From: Blepharisma stoltei
Taxonomy: Eukaryota > Ciliophora > Heterotrichea > Heterotrichida > Blepharismidae
Reading direction: 5' to 3'
Assembly: GCA_914767885.1 (NCBI GenBank)
Contig: CAJZBQ010000030.1
Span: forward strand, 620,001-684,000
DNA: 64,000 nucleotides
Position 1 is the stretch's first letter; the number at the start of each line of letters is the position of its first letter. Position numbers and translations under genes: made by a program. Of the stretch, positions 1 to 10,849 are shown piece after piece. The notes beneath the pieces were generated by a model. It saw nothing but the letters and a program-made list of their open reading frames with translations, made no database searches and was not told where the DNA came from.

Positions 1-2414
1 CACAAATTCTTGCCTATTTTCATTAGTGACAGGAATTTTTGACCCGTTTTCTTTGAGCTCATGGACAATTACTTGGTCAAACATTTTGGTTTCCAATATA
101 AAATTGCGGCAGTATACTTCTTCAACATTTTCTTCAGTTTGTAGCATGATCTCTAGTTGCTTAACTAAATCAGGATCCAGCTCTCTTAAATCATCAATAG
201 TTGTCTGTATTCCTAGTAGCTTTTTATAAACAACTAACGGCATTTGTATATCTAAAATGACGCCATTATAAATTGCCAGACCTAAAACAAGTCCAATCAG
301 CTCAAAATTAATTTTCGCCTCCAATGTGTCAGGGTTAAACCAATAAATTCTTTGAGGTAAATATAAGTTAAACATGCTGAAGGGTAAAGCATAATATTTT
401 AATAAATTTTTTATACCTTTTTCCATTAAAGTTAGATAAATTTTTTAAAGCTGAAAAAACTACAGAAAAAAAACCTTCAAGTCTGGGTATAAAAATTTAA
501 TATCCTTACTCCCATCTGTGGTTTTTTGGATTTTTTCAACGGTTTTGTTTGCTCACGGAGGGGGAGGAGTTAGAAACTTGCAATATTGAATAGAGATATC
601 ACACAGTACTGTATTGATTTTATAAACGAATGCAATTGAATTTTAAACAGCTTACATTTAAAAACATAAATTTTTTAAATTAAATTAATTTTTGCTTCTC
701 AATTTTTTTGCAAAAATGGTCGAGAAAATATAAAATTTATATATAATTTTTTAAAATAAAACTAAAAGGCGGAGTTAGAAGTTTTTCTTCCTATTTTAAA
801 ATTCAAACGACACTGTGCTATTATTTGAATTCGTTTAGAATATTTGATTCAAATTTGAATAATAAACGATGTGCTTTATATTATATTATATACAATATTG
901 CGATATCTCTGTTCAAATTGCATGCTTCTTGTTTTACCAATGAAGTTTTTATAAGTATTATTTTCTGTGTAGTTTTTTCCACCCTTTTCATAAGATTTCA
1001 TGTCACGTTAATAGTAGCAAAGATATAAAAAACTTCATTGAATTTTTTTACGCTTAACCCCATACTGAAGCTTGGGTCAAAAAGTTCTTTAATAACCAAT
1101 TGGAAGAATTCTTTTTTGACTCCACCCGCATCTATTCCTTCTTCTCCTAAAAATATAACTCTCAAAGGTTTCCTGAAGTTTATACGGCCACTTGATATCT
1201 GACTCAGCGTGTCTTCAATGAGATTATCCCTTCTTACTTCAAGGATTGCATAAATATCCATTAAAATCAAGTTTATTGGATTATGAATTACTTGAAGCAT
1301 TCTATACTTATTTTCATATTGCAAAAATGTTGACTTTGTATTCGCATCTAAAATTCACGGGTAAAATGCAAATGAAAATCCTCTAGGATCATTAATAGTT
1401 AGATTTTGCTGTTTTGCAGTCAGAAAAGCTTTGTATTCTTCTCTAATATCAATTTTGCCTTCTTCTTCTTTTCACTCTTCAATACCTTCGTCATTTTCAT
1501 CATTTCTTTCTTCTATATTTACAGCATCATTATAGAATTCTTTATAATCCAGCCTTTTATTTCTTTCATTTGATAGATAAACTGCATTGGTCAGCTGCAT
1601 CACATATGAAATTTGTCTTTTGTTTCCTCTATATCCGTCCAATATTTTTATCAATAGAAATTGTTTGACATTTCACAATATATTTTGGAGTTTATCTTGA
1701 TCAAGATCGTCTATATAAAAAGAAAATTCTTCTAGAAATTCACTCCTCAAGCACAAAAGTTCTGCTAGTTTTGCTAAAGTGTTATAATTTTCAATATCTG
1801 ACAGCTCTGGCATAAATAAAAGCATTAGAACTATTCTTGGAATGTATAAGCTGCTATATCTGTCTCTAGGATAATTTTCTATTGCTTGGTAAAGTCAATT
1901 ATTGTCTAAAATTCCTTCTTGACAAAGATTTGATAGGTAGCCAAAAAAATTGCTTAATCCTTCCCAGTCAATTGATTTATTTTTGGAAGATAAATAATTA
2001 TTGGGGATAAAATTGAGCCCAAATATCTTTAAATCTTGCATGGCATTTCTGATCTCAGCTGAGTCTGCGACCTTTATGTTTTCAATTGAGTGCTTGGAAG
2101 TAGGCTCTGGACAGAAAAAAAAATCAGAAGAAGCTTCAATGTCACCATTGGGAGCGCTTTTTAAAATGCTTATTCCCTATAGATGAATGAGGTAAAGTTT
2201 ACTATATGGATATAATATATTTATATATAATTAATAAATCAAGGAAAGAAGTTAGAATTTTGGCTGCTGCTTGATTTGGATCTAGACTTGGGTATCCAGG
2301 GAATGCAGCACAATTAGGATTTAAGCAAAAATTTCTTCCGCAACCCTTTGTCGCTTGGATATGCGCTCGAAGAAAATCTGTTTTAAATTTAGCTTTTTGG
2401 ACTTCCTCTGACAT
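1..2414 (-). CDS. UBE3A-like HECT E3 ubiquitin ligase (3' end beyond window)
   Basis: Ubiquitin-protein ligase of the E6AP/UBE3A type. The N-terminus (2414 to about 2255) is an AZUL zinc finger with GCGRNFCLNPNCAAFP. A helical middle region follows. The HECT N-lobe begins near 1330 with LEVRRDNLIEDTL and EEGIDAGGVKKEFFQLVI. The reading resumes at about 372 with IYWFNPDTLEAKINFELIG and LVLGLAIYN and runs off the window before the catalytic Cys. TGA is read as Trp at several places, for example 1668 and 1893. Two insertions break it: about 82 bp at 2173-2254 and about 0.69 kb at 373-1070. Order and spacing match human UBE3A. Confidence is high for family; the exact junction after the AZUL domain is less sure. 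Confidence 0.85.
373..1070. mobile_element. Insertion in HECT domain with ~10-bp target duplication
   Basis: The gene frame is lost between CATGCTGAAG (373-382) and CATACTGAAG (1061-1070), a near-perfect direct repeat. Removing one copy plus the intervening DNA joins ...FDPSFSM to FNLYLPQRIYWFNP, the expected HECT sequence. Inside are copies of the CCTCCGTGAGC terminal motif near 550-575 and the MITE-like AT-rich interior, so it is probably a composite insertion. Confidence 0.6.
2173..2254. other. Short TA-bounded interruption (IES candidate)
   Basis: About 82 bp of AT-rich DNA between the AZUL exon and the next coding block. Joining TA at 2171-2172 to TA at 2253-2254 restores frame (AAKIL joined to SILKSAPNGDIEA). 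In-frame stops inside rule out coding. The exact TA pair is inferred from frame only. Confidence 0.5.
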
Positions 2415-2964
2415 TTCTTTATAACTTCTCTTTGGAAAATGAGAAAAATCTATTTTAAGCTCAATTTTATAAAAATTAGCGAAATTATTTAGGAAAAGGA
2501 AAGTTTATGGCTTTAAAGCAATTGAATTTTTTGGTGCATGCTATTTGATTGAAACATTTTAATGGAGAGACACTTTTCGGAGATTTGGTCAAAATATTTT
2601 ATCTTGTAACTAACTAACTAATAATTAAATTACGGCCATAAGATTTTTCAATCTGACCATTCCCGATTATAACTGATTCTGATCTGAAATTTAAATTCTG
2701 ATAAAATAAAATGTAACTGATTCTGATGTAAAATTCGAATTCTGATAAAATCTCAAAAGAACTCATTTCCCCAAAGACTGACGAACTGTAACACATGTTC
2801 TGTGATTCCGCTTTGAATTCAAGAGTCTCCTTCAATTTCACCTGCATATCTCCATGAAACCATCTGCATTTCTCCATCTCCAAGTTGCTCCCCATCATAT
2901 ACACACTTCGCCATTACGGCAAAATATGTATTTATCTTGTAAGGCATTTGATTAAAATTTAATG
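2415..2964. other. Intergenic, AT-rich
   Basis: The upstream side of the HECT gene. It contains a duplicated stretch: ATTCTGATAAAAT recurs about 55 bp apart near 2695 and 2745, with AACTGATTCTGAT beside each copy. A 96-codon open frame on the minus strand (2614-2904) has no recognisable features and is not called as a gene. Confidence 0.4.
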
Positions 2965-3522
2965 AGCGCATAAAATGGCAGCTTAGGCCAACCAGACTCT
3001 TGAGTCAATTTTCTCAATCTTATGCCAAGTTGAACTGGAAAAGAAACCAGTTGAGATTCAGGTCTGGTATGCGATTATCTATATCAGGGTAATTTTTGGC
3101 TTATTCCTGTAGTTTGAAAGAAGCAACCTGTTCAACATCCTTCGGGACTCTTAAGATGGACTTCACAGATGCCAGGCTGCGGTCTGGGTCAAGATTAAGT
3201 CTTTTTGGTGTAGCTGGTGTAGGCTTTCCTCACTGGAGAATGAAACTCCCCAATTGCCGATTCAGAGCTGCAGAAGTCTATAGTCCACCCACTTAGTGCT
3301 GGAGCTGAAAAGGCAAGGGAGAGGCTTTCTTAGCCCACGACACCCGGATGTCGATGACATCAGGATCCGGAGAAGGAGCAAGATGATGTCTGAGACAACT
3401 TCCCAGCCAAGTCATTGCAACCGTCAAAGTAATGTCACAAATTGGATGAACTGCAATGATCCTTGGTGACTGCATAGCCACCACTACCATTCAAGTCAAT
3501 ATGTTAATTAAGATTAAGGTTG
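2965..3522 (+). mobile_element. GC-rich SINE-like repeat
   Basis: A GC-rich island in AT-rich DNA. It starts with the head GCGCATAAAATGGC shared with other copies and ends in a tandem-like tail (TTAATTAAGATTAAGG). It is flanked by AAATTTAATG at 2955-2964 and 3523-3532, a probable target-site duplication. It has no convincing open frame, and it lies between genes. Confidence 0.6.
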
Positions 3523-3797
3523 AAATTTAATGTTTTTTCCGAGCAAATGCATCATCATGAAAAAATTTTAAACAGGTTTACCCTATTAAATGCCATACAA
3601 TCAAAACGTTCCGATTAAAAGACATATAGCCGAATTTTATGCTTAACATTTAGATCTGATAATTCCTTAGCTGACGAGAATTTTGTTTACTGATGAAGAG
3701 GAGTTCATATAGGTTAATTAATTTCTATTAAATTTTAATTAAATTGCTATTTATATTGATTAATTAAGAAACTTTTACTTGAGAATTTATCCTAAAC

Positions 3798-5382
3798 TTA
3801 ATCCTCTGTTTCTTTTTCCCCTTTTTTCTTGCCTTTCTCAGCTAATTTTCCATTTTCCCATACTCCTTTTCTTGCTTTTCCTCTTTCATTAAATAGTGTG
3901 CCTTCTCCATGTTGTTTTCCATTAAGCCAATGCCCTTCATATTTTTTTCCATTAGGCCATCCAAAAATGCCATATCCTTCTTTTTGATCCATTACATAAT
4001 CTCCTTCATAATATCTTCCATCATCCCATTTGAATTTTCCTTTTCCATGCATTTTGTTGCTTTTCCATTCTCCTTCATATTCTCTCCCATTAGTCCAGAC
4101 ATATTTTCCTACACCTTCTATTTCATTATTCACAAATCCTCCTTCATAATGGCTTCCGTCAACCCATACAAATTTTCCTTGCCCATTTTTAAAACCATCT
4201 CTATAGCTTCCTTCAAATTTTGAGCCATCAGGCCAGCTTTCTACTCCAAAACCTTCCTGCTTATCGTTGACCCAATCTCCTTCATAAACATTTTTCCCTA
4301 TAGCATATTCCATGCGTCCTTTGCCTTGCATTTTTCCTTCAACCCAATCACCTGTGTACAAATCTCCTGCAGGGCTGATTCTTCTGCCTTTACCATGGAG
4401 TTTTCCAGCTTTCCAATTTCCTTCACAGATGCCTCCATCAGTGTAATACATTGTGCCTTTTCCTTGTGGTTGGCCTCTATCATTCCATTCTCCCACATAT
4501 ACACAGCCATCTGAAAGTTTGGTTGGGCCTCTCCAAGTGACTCCAGGCAGCTGAGTGTTTTCAAAAAGATAAGGGCCTGACTTATCAAACACTTCTTTTG
4601 CTTGTGGAGATAACAAATTTGCTGGAACTTCGTTTAACTCTTGGAAATTCATAGAATTAGCATTTTCTGAAGCCTTGCTTCTTGTTTCTTTAATAAATAA
4701 TTTTCTTGACGAATATCCTCTAAAGGCAGACTGTACTTGAAGTATTTGACGAGGATTGTGAGTAGGTTTTACCACAGCAGGCGCAATCACTGTTATTTGT
4801 GCTTCAATAATAAAATGGCATTCGGTTCGAGAGAAATTAGCTTTGCTAATTTTCTCTCCCTCATGGAATTTTATTATTAGGGTTAGGCTTTCACTCGTGA
4901 ACTTCTGGACAGCAATAGCGGTTTAACTTTGGGGATAACCAAAGGAACCACTCCTCAGTCCACTCAAGATCTCGGGCTTTTACCTCTCAGCACATCCCCA
5001 CGGAGGATGACCCTTAGGCGGAACACGCGCAGGAGCTGAGTCGAGCGACAAGGGCGACGGCAACGCGCCGGGTGAGACGTGCAGCAAGGCCGGTGAAGCA
5101 GGAGTTGATAGAAGGCTTGGACGGGGCTGACCTGTGCCAAGATGGCTCGCCTACGTCATCAGTTTTGCCATAGGCCCTTTTGGGCTGCGGCACTAGACAC
5201 CTTAAACACCAGATAATTAAGTAAGTTAAGTAAGTTATTTGTGCTTCGGGCTGGATTGTTACTTGTTCAACTACATTTACGTTTTCTTGCTGAGTTTGGC
5301 TTTTTGTAGCTGGCTCGTTTCGTTCTTCAATCAAAACTCCTCCTTCTTCTTTTTTCGGACCCATACAATTGCACGCACCCAT
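3798..5382 (-). CDS. MORN-repeat protein with N-myristoylation signal and IQ-like motif
   Basis: Starts MGACNCMG, a classic N-myristoylation (Gly2) plus palmitoylation (Cys) context, so membrane attachment is likely. A Q/E-rich linker, an IQ-like helix (ILQVQSAFRGYSSRK) and about eight MORN repeats follow (for example YEGDWVNDKQEGFGVESW and YEGEWKSNKMHGKGKFKW). The C-terminus is Lys/Glu-rich. MORN arrays usually bind membranes or scaffold the cytoskeleton; the specific role is unknown. The exon is split by a SINE-like insertion at 4806-5233. Removing it with one 14-bp duplication gives EAQITVIAPAVV without frame change. Confidence 0.85.
4806..5233 (+). mobile_element. SINE-like insertion inside MORN coding exon
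   Basis: A GC-rich unit with head AATAATAAAATGGCATTCGG, a hairpin-forming first ~80 nt and a tail of TAAGTAAGTTAAG units. The perfect 14-bp duplication GTTATTTGTGCTTC lies at 4792-4805 and 5234-5247. In all frames the insert breaks the protein. It is related to copies at 34557, 56522 and 61055. The duplication carries a TA that could serve as an excision point. Confidence 0.85.
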
Positions 5383-6018
5383 ATTGATTTATAAGCATTG
5401 GCTTATTAATGCATATTCTTTAATTTATGCTGAATATATTTGGGTGTAGAAATTAAAAAATTCATTTCATAGAAAAAATAAAGAAATTAACAATTAAATA
5501 AATCGAATTATTTATATAAGCGCAATATAAAATATTAGATAAGCGAAGTGAAAATCCCCTTAAATGATCCTAGCGAGAGGAATTCTTGAGGGTTCTAGAC
5601 CTAAAGATACAACTTTTTTTTTGACTAGTGACATCAGTTGGTGGTTGAAAAGAGATTCCTGTTTGAGCTTAATGCAGAAGAGGTTCTAACGGCTATGGGA
5701 ATACAATTTATTATTAAGGTCTGACTCTGCACTTGATTTAGCCATCAAGGAATACAGGATTAGAAGTTTAATAAGTATAACATATGGTTATTTATATAAA
5801 ATGGTATGAATTTAAGACAGAATTTTTAATTTTGGGTATAGAAAATCTTAATAAATATCTTCCAAATCAAATTATTATTTATGATTGCATAAATCTGATC
5901 TCTTAAATAATATAGTAAATTAAGTAAAATAAATTTCAATACCTGAGCTGCAGTTTTTCACTATAATGAAACTCATAGTTATTCTAAAAGAATCAATGTA
6001 TATCAAATGAGCTATTTC
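5383..6018. other. Intergenic, no gene seen
   Basis: AT-rich spacer upstream of the divergent MORN gene. A slightly GC-richer patch at 5540-5770 resembles a decayed repeat. No conserved reading frame was found. Confidence 0.4.
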
Positions 6019-6030
6019 CATTTATTCTAC

Positions 6031-6348
6031 ACAATTAAAAATGGAATGTATGAGTTAGGGGGTCTCGTCCCCTATACTCGTCCTAGTGAGGGAAGTTCAA
6101 CCTTTCTGAAGGAAATTAGCGTTGGGACTGCTCCGGCAGCCCCAAGTGTGCTTGAATCACATTCAAGACATGAAGAGAGACTCGTCCGGGCCATAGGCAA
6201 CTGTAACAGTTCGACGGTTAGGCCGATTCCACCTACCGTTGTTCAGAGCTGTTAGCTAGTGGATGAAATTCATGAAGGAAGAGCTTGTTTAGATTGATCC
6301 TAAGCTAAGTGGGGGTCTACAAAGAGTTATCGTAATCTTAATCTTAAT
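6031..6348 (+). mobile_element. SINE-like repeat with 12-bp target duplication
   Basis: A GC-rich unit with head ACAATTAAAAATGGAATG and tail CGTAATCTTAATCTTAAT, flanked by CATTTATTCTAC at 6019-6030 and 6349-6360. It lies about 95 bp upstream of the DOMON gene start. Confidence 0.75.
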
Positions 6349-6442
6349 CATTTATTCTACGAATTCTAATTTAATAAATTCCAATTAAATCAAAAAAATA
6401 TGCATTTCTTTTTAAACATTTTTTTTAACGGAAAATTAAATT

Positions 6443-7039
6443 ATGGAGTTATTCAAAGCAATAACGTTAGTCTGTCTAATCTCAGGAACATATGCAGGAA
6501 TGGAGAATTTACCCTACGGGTTTAAACTAATTTGGACTTTCCCTACAAAAGATACTGTACTATTTGATTTTTTTATACCAAATGAAATTCTCGAAAATTG
6601 GCGTTGGGCTGGAATAGGATTTAAACATATCGATGAGCCAGATCCTACAATGGGCCATAGCGAGCTAATTACAATTACTTTTGACGGAGATAAAGTTGAA
6701 GACAGATGGGCTCATGGACATCTCACCCCTCAGCCAGATACTAAAGATGGAGGCTACAATGACGTAATCCTTGAAGAAAAAAGAAATGAACATGGATATC
6801 GTGTTTATTCGTTTTCCAGACCTTTAGAAACATATGATTCTGTTCACGACGTTAGCTTGGTGAAAAACGAAAAATATTGGATAATGTGGGCTTTTGGTCA
6901 AACTTTTAAAGGAGGAGTCATTGCTCATCCTATGTGGAACAGAGGAAAAGATTTATGTATTTTCAGTGAAGATTATATGGATGATGGCTCAGATGACCCA
7001 TTTTTTGACGAAGATGATCATTATAGCCCTTTTTCATAA
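6443..7039 (+). CDS. Secreted DOMON-domain protein
   Basis: 199 codons, uninterrupted. Residues 1-18 (MELFKAITLVCLISGTYA) form a signal peptide. The rest fits a single DOMON fold: WRWAGIGFKH, then MGHSELITITF, a G-x-L-x-P-x-x-D segment (GHLTPQPD), RPLETYDSVHDVSL and a terminal WAFGQTF. DOMON domains bind haem or sugars, but no cytochrome b561 partner is fused here. The C-terminus is strongly acidic. It ends 50 bp before the thioredoxin-like gene on the same strand. Ligand unknown. Confidence 0.75.
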   Translation: MELFKAITLVCLISGTYAGMENLPYGFKLIWTFPTKDTVLFDFFIPNEILENWRWAGIGFKHIDEPDPTMGHSELITITFDGDKVEDRWAHGHLTPQPDTKDGGYNDVILEEKRNEHGYRVYSFSRPLETYDSVHDVSLVKNEKYWIMWAFGQTFKGGVIAHPMWNRGKDLCIFSEDYMDDGSDDPFFDEDDHYSPFS

Positions 7040-7089
7040 AAATTAATTAATGCAGCAATTTTTAGATTATTTTAGAATTTATAATTAAA

Positions 7090-7473
7090 ATGTCAAAGCT
7101 GTTCTTATTAGGACTCATCATTGCCTTTTCATTTGCAGAAGACCCTATTGAAGGAATGATTGAAGTGACTGATAAAACATGGTATCAGCATCTTTGGGCA
7201 AATGATATTTTATTATGCAGCTTTTATACTCCAAAATGTATAGGATGCATTCATTTCAAGCCACAGTATGAGAAATTGCCTGAGCTAGTCAGAGAAAAAG
7301 GACTAAATGTAGCTATTGCTAGGATGGATATTTTAGAAAGCCAGAATACCCCAGTTTTATATGATGTTCATAGGTATCCTACAGTTATCCTATTTCATAA
7401 AGGAAAATTCGTCGAAGTTTATGATGGGCCAAAAAGTGCAGATTGGATTATTGAATATTTACTCTCTCTTTAA
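7090..7473 (+). CDS. Small secreted thioredoxin-fold protein (PDI-like)
   Basis: 127 residues. A signal peptide (MSKLFLLGLIIAFSFA) precedes one thioredoxin domain: LLCSFYTPKCIGCIHFKP holds a CxxC motif, and RYPTVILFHKG supplies the cis-Pro region. The motif is CIGC, not the CGHC usual in protein disulfide isomerases, so redox potential or function may differ. There is no KDEL-type retention signal, so secretion or transit is possible. It is uninterrupted, lies directly downstream of the DOMON gene and may share its compartment. Confidence 0.75.
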   Translation: MSKLFLLGLIIAFSFAEDPIEGMIEVTDKTWYQHLWANDILLCSFYTPKCIGCIHFKPQYEKLPELVREKGLNVAIARMDILESQNTPVLYDVHRYPTVILFHKGKFVEVYDGPKSADWIIEYLLSL

Positions 7474-7927
7474 ATGGAAACAAAATATCAGTAAATTTCT
7501 ATTTTCAGGTAAATTAACCTACTTTAAACTGGAACAAAATTTTAATATTTAAGCTAAAGTAATTATTTCTAATAACTTTGAAAATTTACTTCTATTTTAA
7601 AGGGGAAATGAAGTATAATGATATTTAAATAAAGTTAATCGCTAAATTTAATAAATTAATTTCATTGGAAAATTCTATGATTTTTCATATATTGATTCTT
7701 TAGCGACATTTAAAATTATGAGAAAAAATTAATATAATATTTTTTAAAAATCCCTTTTGAATTGGAACAATTTTTTTTTTCATTCAATTAAAAGTGTGTA
7801 GTTAGAACTAAAAGTCAAAGAGCTTACAAAAGTTGAGCTTTAATTAAGCATCTCCATTTCACATAAATCTCCCTCCTAAATTATATTTTCTAAATCTTCC
7901 TAAAAATGCGGCATATTTATTATAAAA
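7474..7927. other. Intergenic, AT-rich
   Basis: Downstream flank of the thioredoxin-like gene and upstream flank of the next. It contains ATTTAAAGGGGAAATG near 7595, weakly like the TTTAAATTGG MITE terminus, but no second end was found. Confidence 0.35.
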
Positions 7928-9494
7928 ATGAACACACCAATTTATCACACACCTCTCTCAAGAAAATCATTATTGAGGCTGCGGGTCCCGCTCTCTCCAC
8001 TTCCTTTAGACATCTCCCCAATTATCTCTAAAAAACCAAAAGATTTTGAAAAAGAAAACGTATATCTCTCCACGCCTCCTACAGCCTCAAGTTTTGAATC
8101 CCCTTTCTCCGATATGGATTCTCCTTACTTTACACTCAGGTAATAATTAAGGAATAATTTTTGTCAGATCTCGTTAAGTTAATATGGAAAATATGTTACA
8201 AGAGGATTCTCAAAGCTTTGACTTACCTAAATCTCTTCATGAATTTTTTTGCTATGTGTTTACAAGCAATTGTCATATAGACGAAGCCAGTGTAACCTCT
8301 GAAGAAATGCGGACTTTGGAAGAGCTAGATTCGTTAGAGGTCCTTGAAAATTTGAAAGAGGTAGTTTTGGAACTGCTGAGATTTAAAAGAGATCATAAAA
8401 CCTCAGATAATGCAGAACTAATACAAAAAAGTGAACAATTTGAAACACTACTACAAAAGTCAGAAGCTGAAGTAAGAAATCATATACGAATCGAGCATCA
8501 GCTTAAACTTCATATAGAATCTTCACAAAATCGAATAGATGAGCTGGGTGCAGGTCCAATGATAGCGCATTTTTATAGTGTGCATTTCGCCCAAGTACTT
8601 TTGGTCGGAAAATTGGTTGAATCTTTTTGATAGTGAGACATTTGACTAAAAAAAACGTTAAATTTCAACCAAATGTCACACTATTTAAAAATTTTGGACC
8701 AATTGTAATTCGATGAAATGTACACTGTCAAAAATCCACCGACATTTGACATGGAGCCAGATGAGCTAGAAAAGCTCAACTCTCAGCTATCAAAAAAACT
8801 AGAAGATGGGAGCAGTTCTGGAAAGCACAGCGATAAAGATGTAGACTTGAAACTTAAGCAAATTGAACAGAGATTTAATAACGAAATGAAAAAAATCACT
8901 AATCAGCATATTGATAATAAAAAAGAAACAAGTGAAAAAATCATCAAAGAATATGAACAGAAAATAGAACAATATGCAGAAGATGCAGAAAAGAAAGATA
9001 AAGCTATTATTAGGCTAAAAGAAGAATGCATTAAACTGAAAAATAAGCTGGAAGAAAAAATGGTGGAAAATGAAAGGCTGAAAAATGAGATAGAACGACT
9101 GAGAGCTGGAGAGAAAAAGACTGAGCCAAGGAATGCGGTGAATATTGATTATTTAAAGAAAAAACTTGAAGAAAAGGCTGCGGATCTGAATAAGATGCAA
9201 CAAAAGATTAAGGAGAGGGTTAATGATAAATCTCCTGCATTAGCAAATAATAAAGAAATACAACATCCTTCAAAGGATAGGTCTCGAAGCAACCGGAAAT
9301 CGCTTGGAGAAGTGGATATTATGAAAAGCAACACAATCGAAGCTAGAAAAGAAAACACTGAATCTTCACCTTTGAGAGATAGTTATAAAGGATCTCCTGT
9401 TAAAAAGGCAAAGGTAGTTCAAAAGGGGCACTCGAGGAGCAGATCTGATCAGATCAGGCCAAGCACAGCGCCAAAGCGCATTGGGAATCATTAG
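7928..9494 (+). CDS. Coiled-coil protein, function unknown
   Basis: Three coding blocks on one strand: 7928-8143 (Ser/Pro-rich, possible phosphosites such as LSTPPTASSFESPFS), 8184 to about 8575 (acidic helical) and about 8733-9494. The last block is a long Lys/Glu heptad coiled coil followed by a basic Ser/Arg-rich tail (RSRSNRKS, STAPKRIGNH). The gap near 8143-8184 is short and may hold an intron or short IES; its junction was not resolved. The 8574-8733 gap is an inverted-repeat insertion. A cytoskeletal or basal-body role would be a guess. Confidence 0.5.
8574..8733. mobile_element. Small inverted-repeat insertion in coiled-coil gene
   Basis: Termini AGTGTGCATTTC (left) and GAAATGTACACT (right) are imperfect inverse copies. 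A second internal pair, AGTGAGACATTTG and CAAATGTCACACT, makes it nested. It sits between two in-frame coding blocks. Exact borders are unresolved. Confidence 0.5.
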
Positions 9495-9649
9495 TGTGTT
9501 ATAAGATAACTTAATATATTAATCGCAAAATTTTAATAAAATAAGTGTTATAAATCTTTATATAAGATATTTAAATAAATTAGTGTTTGCATCAATTCTT
9601 TTTCTTTTCTGAATATAAATTAGGACAATGTTTAATATTAAGACTTAAT

Positions 9650-10318
9650 TTACAATTTCCCTGATCCGTAAATTACGCTTAGAATGACTATAAGGATAAT
9701 CCCTATTCCAAAAATTGCGACACCTCCAACTATGCATCATTTTCAGAAGGCTTTTGAAGCATAAGATCTTGCAATAGCCAAATCTTGCATCCCTTTTCCT
9801 GATTCTTTTTCAGCTATTTCAACATTGATTTCCACTGTATTTAATTGCTCTCCTTGAATTTCAACTAAAGATGCTAAATCTTTCGAAATACTGTTTATTT
9901 CAATTAAATCTCTTTGTAGTGCCAATAGCTCTTCTCTTTTCTCTTTAGAAATGACTTCTTCCATATTTCCAACTGTTTTGAATTCATTTGGGTCTGTTTC
10001 AAGCACCTCTGTTGTTTCCATAACTTTTGTTTCTTCTATATTCTCATTTTCAGGCTGTGCATCTAAAGCTATATTTTTAAGCTCTTTAAGCAATAATTCA
10101 AATTCTTTTATTGATTTAAGCCTGAAAAATTCATCTTCTTTATTTTTTGATTTTAATTTAAGCATGTCATTAAGCTCTCTAGCTATTTTTAAGCAAAAAT
10201 CTTTTTCTTCCTGCATATAAACTGCTTGATTTAAGGCTTTAGTTGATTTTTTAGATTTGAAAATTTGTTTTTTCAAACTTTTAATTTTGCTTTCGAAGGC
10301 TTTTACTCTCGCCATCAT
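9650..10318 (-). CDS. Syntaxin-type t-SNARE
   Basis: N-terminal helical region, then a SNARE motif (from LLALQRDLIEINSISKDLA) with the zero-layer Gln in VEIQGEQLNTVE, and a C-terminal membrane anchor (CIVGGVAIFGIGIILIVIL) ending IYGSGKL. Reading into the anchor requires TGA as Trp (ASKAFWKWW). This is the Q-SNARE layout: tail-anchored, acting in membrane fusion. The Qa subfamily is likely from the QGE context, but the compartment cannot be assigned. No interruption was seen. Confidence 0.85.
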
Positions 10319-10574
10319 ATGTTAGGATAACTAAAAGAAAAGAATCTTAAAGATTTAGACTGAGAAAATAACTATATTAAGTATCTATTATCGTTGTTTA
10401 AGGTATTTAAGCAATTGCAATTATAATTAAAATAAATTTTATGCTCATGCTTATTAGACTACTCTTCAAGTCCCATTTCCTGATCGCCTCGAATTGGACA
10501 ACAGCTCTGATTAACGGTAGATGACACAAATCTAACCACCGACCTGCTTCTTTACCTAAGTCTCTTAATCCTCA
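10319..10574. other. Intergenic flank of the syntaxin gene
   Basis: AT-rich spacer followed by about 100 bp of GC-richer sequence (10460-10560) resembling decayed SINE material. No gene seen. Confidence 0.35.
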
Positions 10575-10849
10575 CCCTCTATAAGCAAACAAAAAAATGT
10601 TGCTCGCCCACGGGGGCTTATTTTTTTTTCAATATTATAATAATTCTAATTTGTAAAATTGAGAAGTTAAAATTACTTTAATTTTCTTTAAAATTAAGCA
10701 GAATTAGCTAGAGATTTCATTATACTAACTACTATCACTTATATGTCAAATTTTTTTTCATAACAAATTTTTGTTCGCTCATATGGTGGGTTTTTGGTCA
10801 AAATAGGGATTTTTCTAATGGTTTTGTTCACTCACAGAGGGGGAGTCAG
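10575..10849 (+). mobile_element. MITE of the CCGTGAGCGAAC family between TCA repeats
   Basis: Degenerate left end (CCCTCTATAAGCAAACAAAA), internal GTTGCTCGCCCACGGGGG, the family interior (AAGCAGAATTAGCTAGAG) and right end TTTTGTTCACTCACAGAGGG, flanked by TCA at 10572 and 10847. It is intergenic. Confidence 0.65.

Noticed and set aside
3909-4588. Antisense open frames opposite the MORN repeats
   Set aside because: They are shadows of the highly repetitive MORN coding strand and have no independent features.
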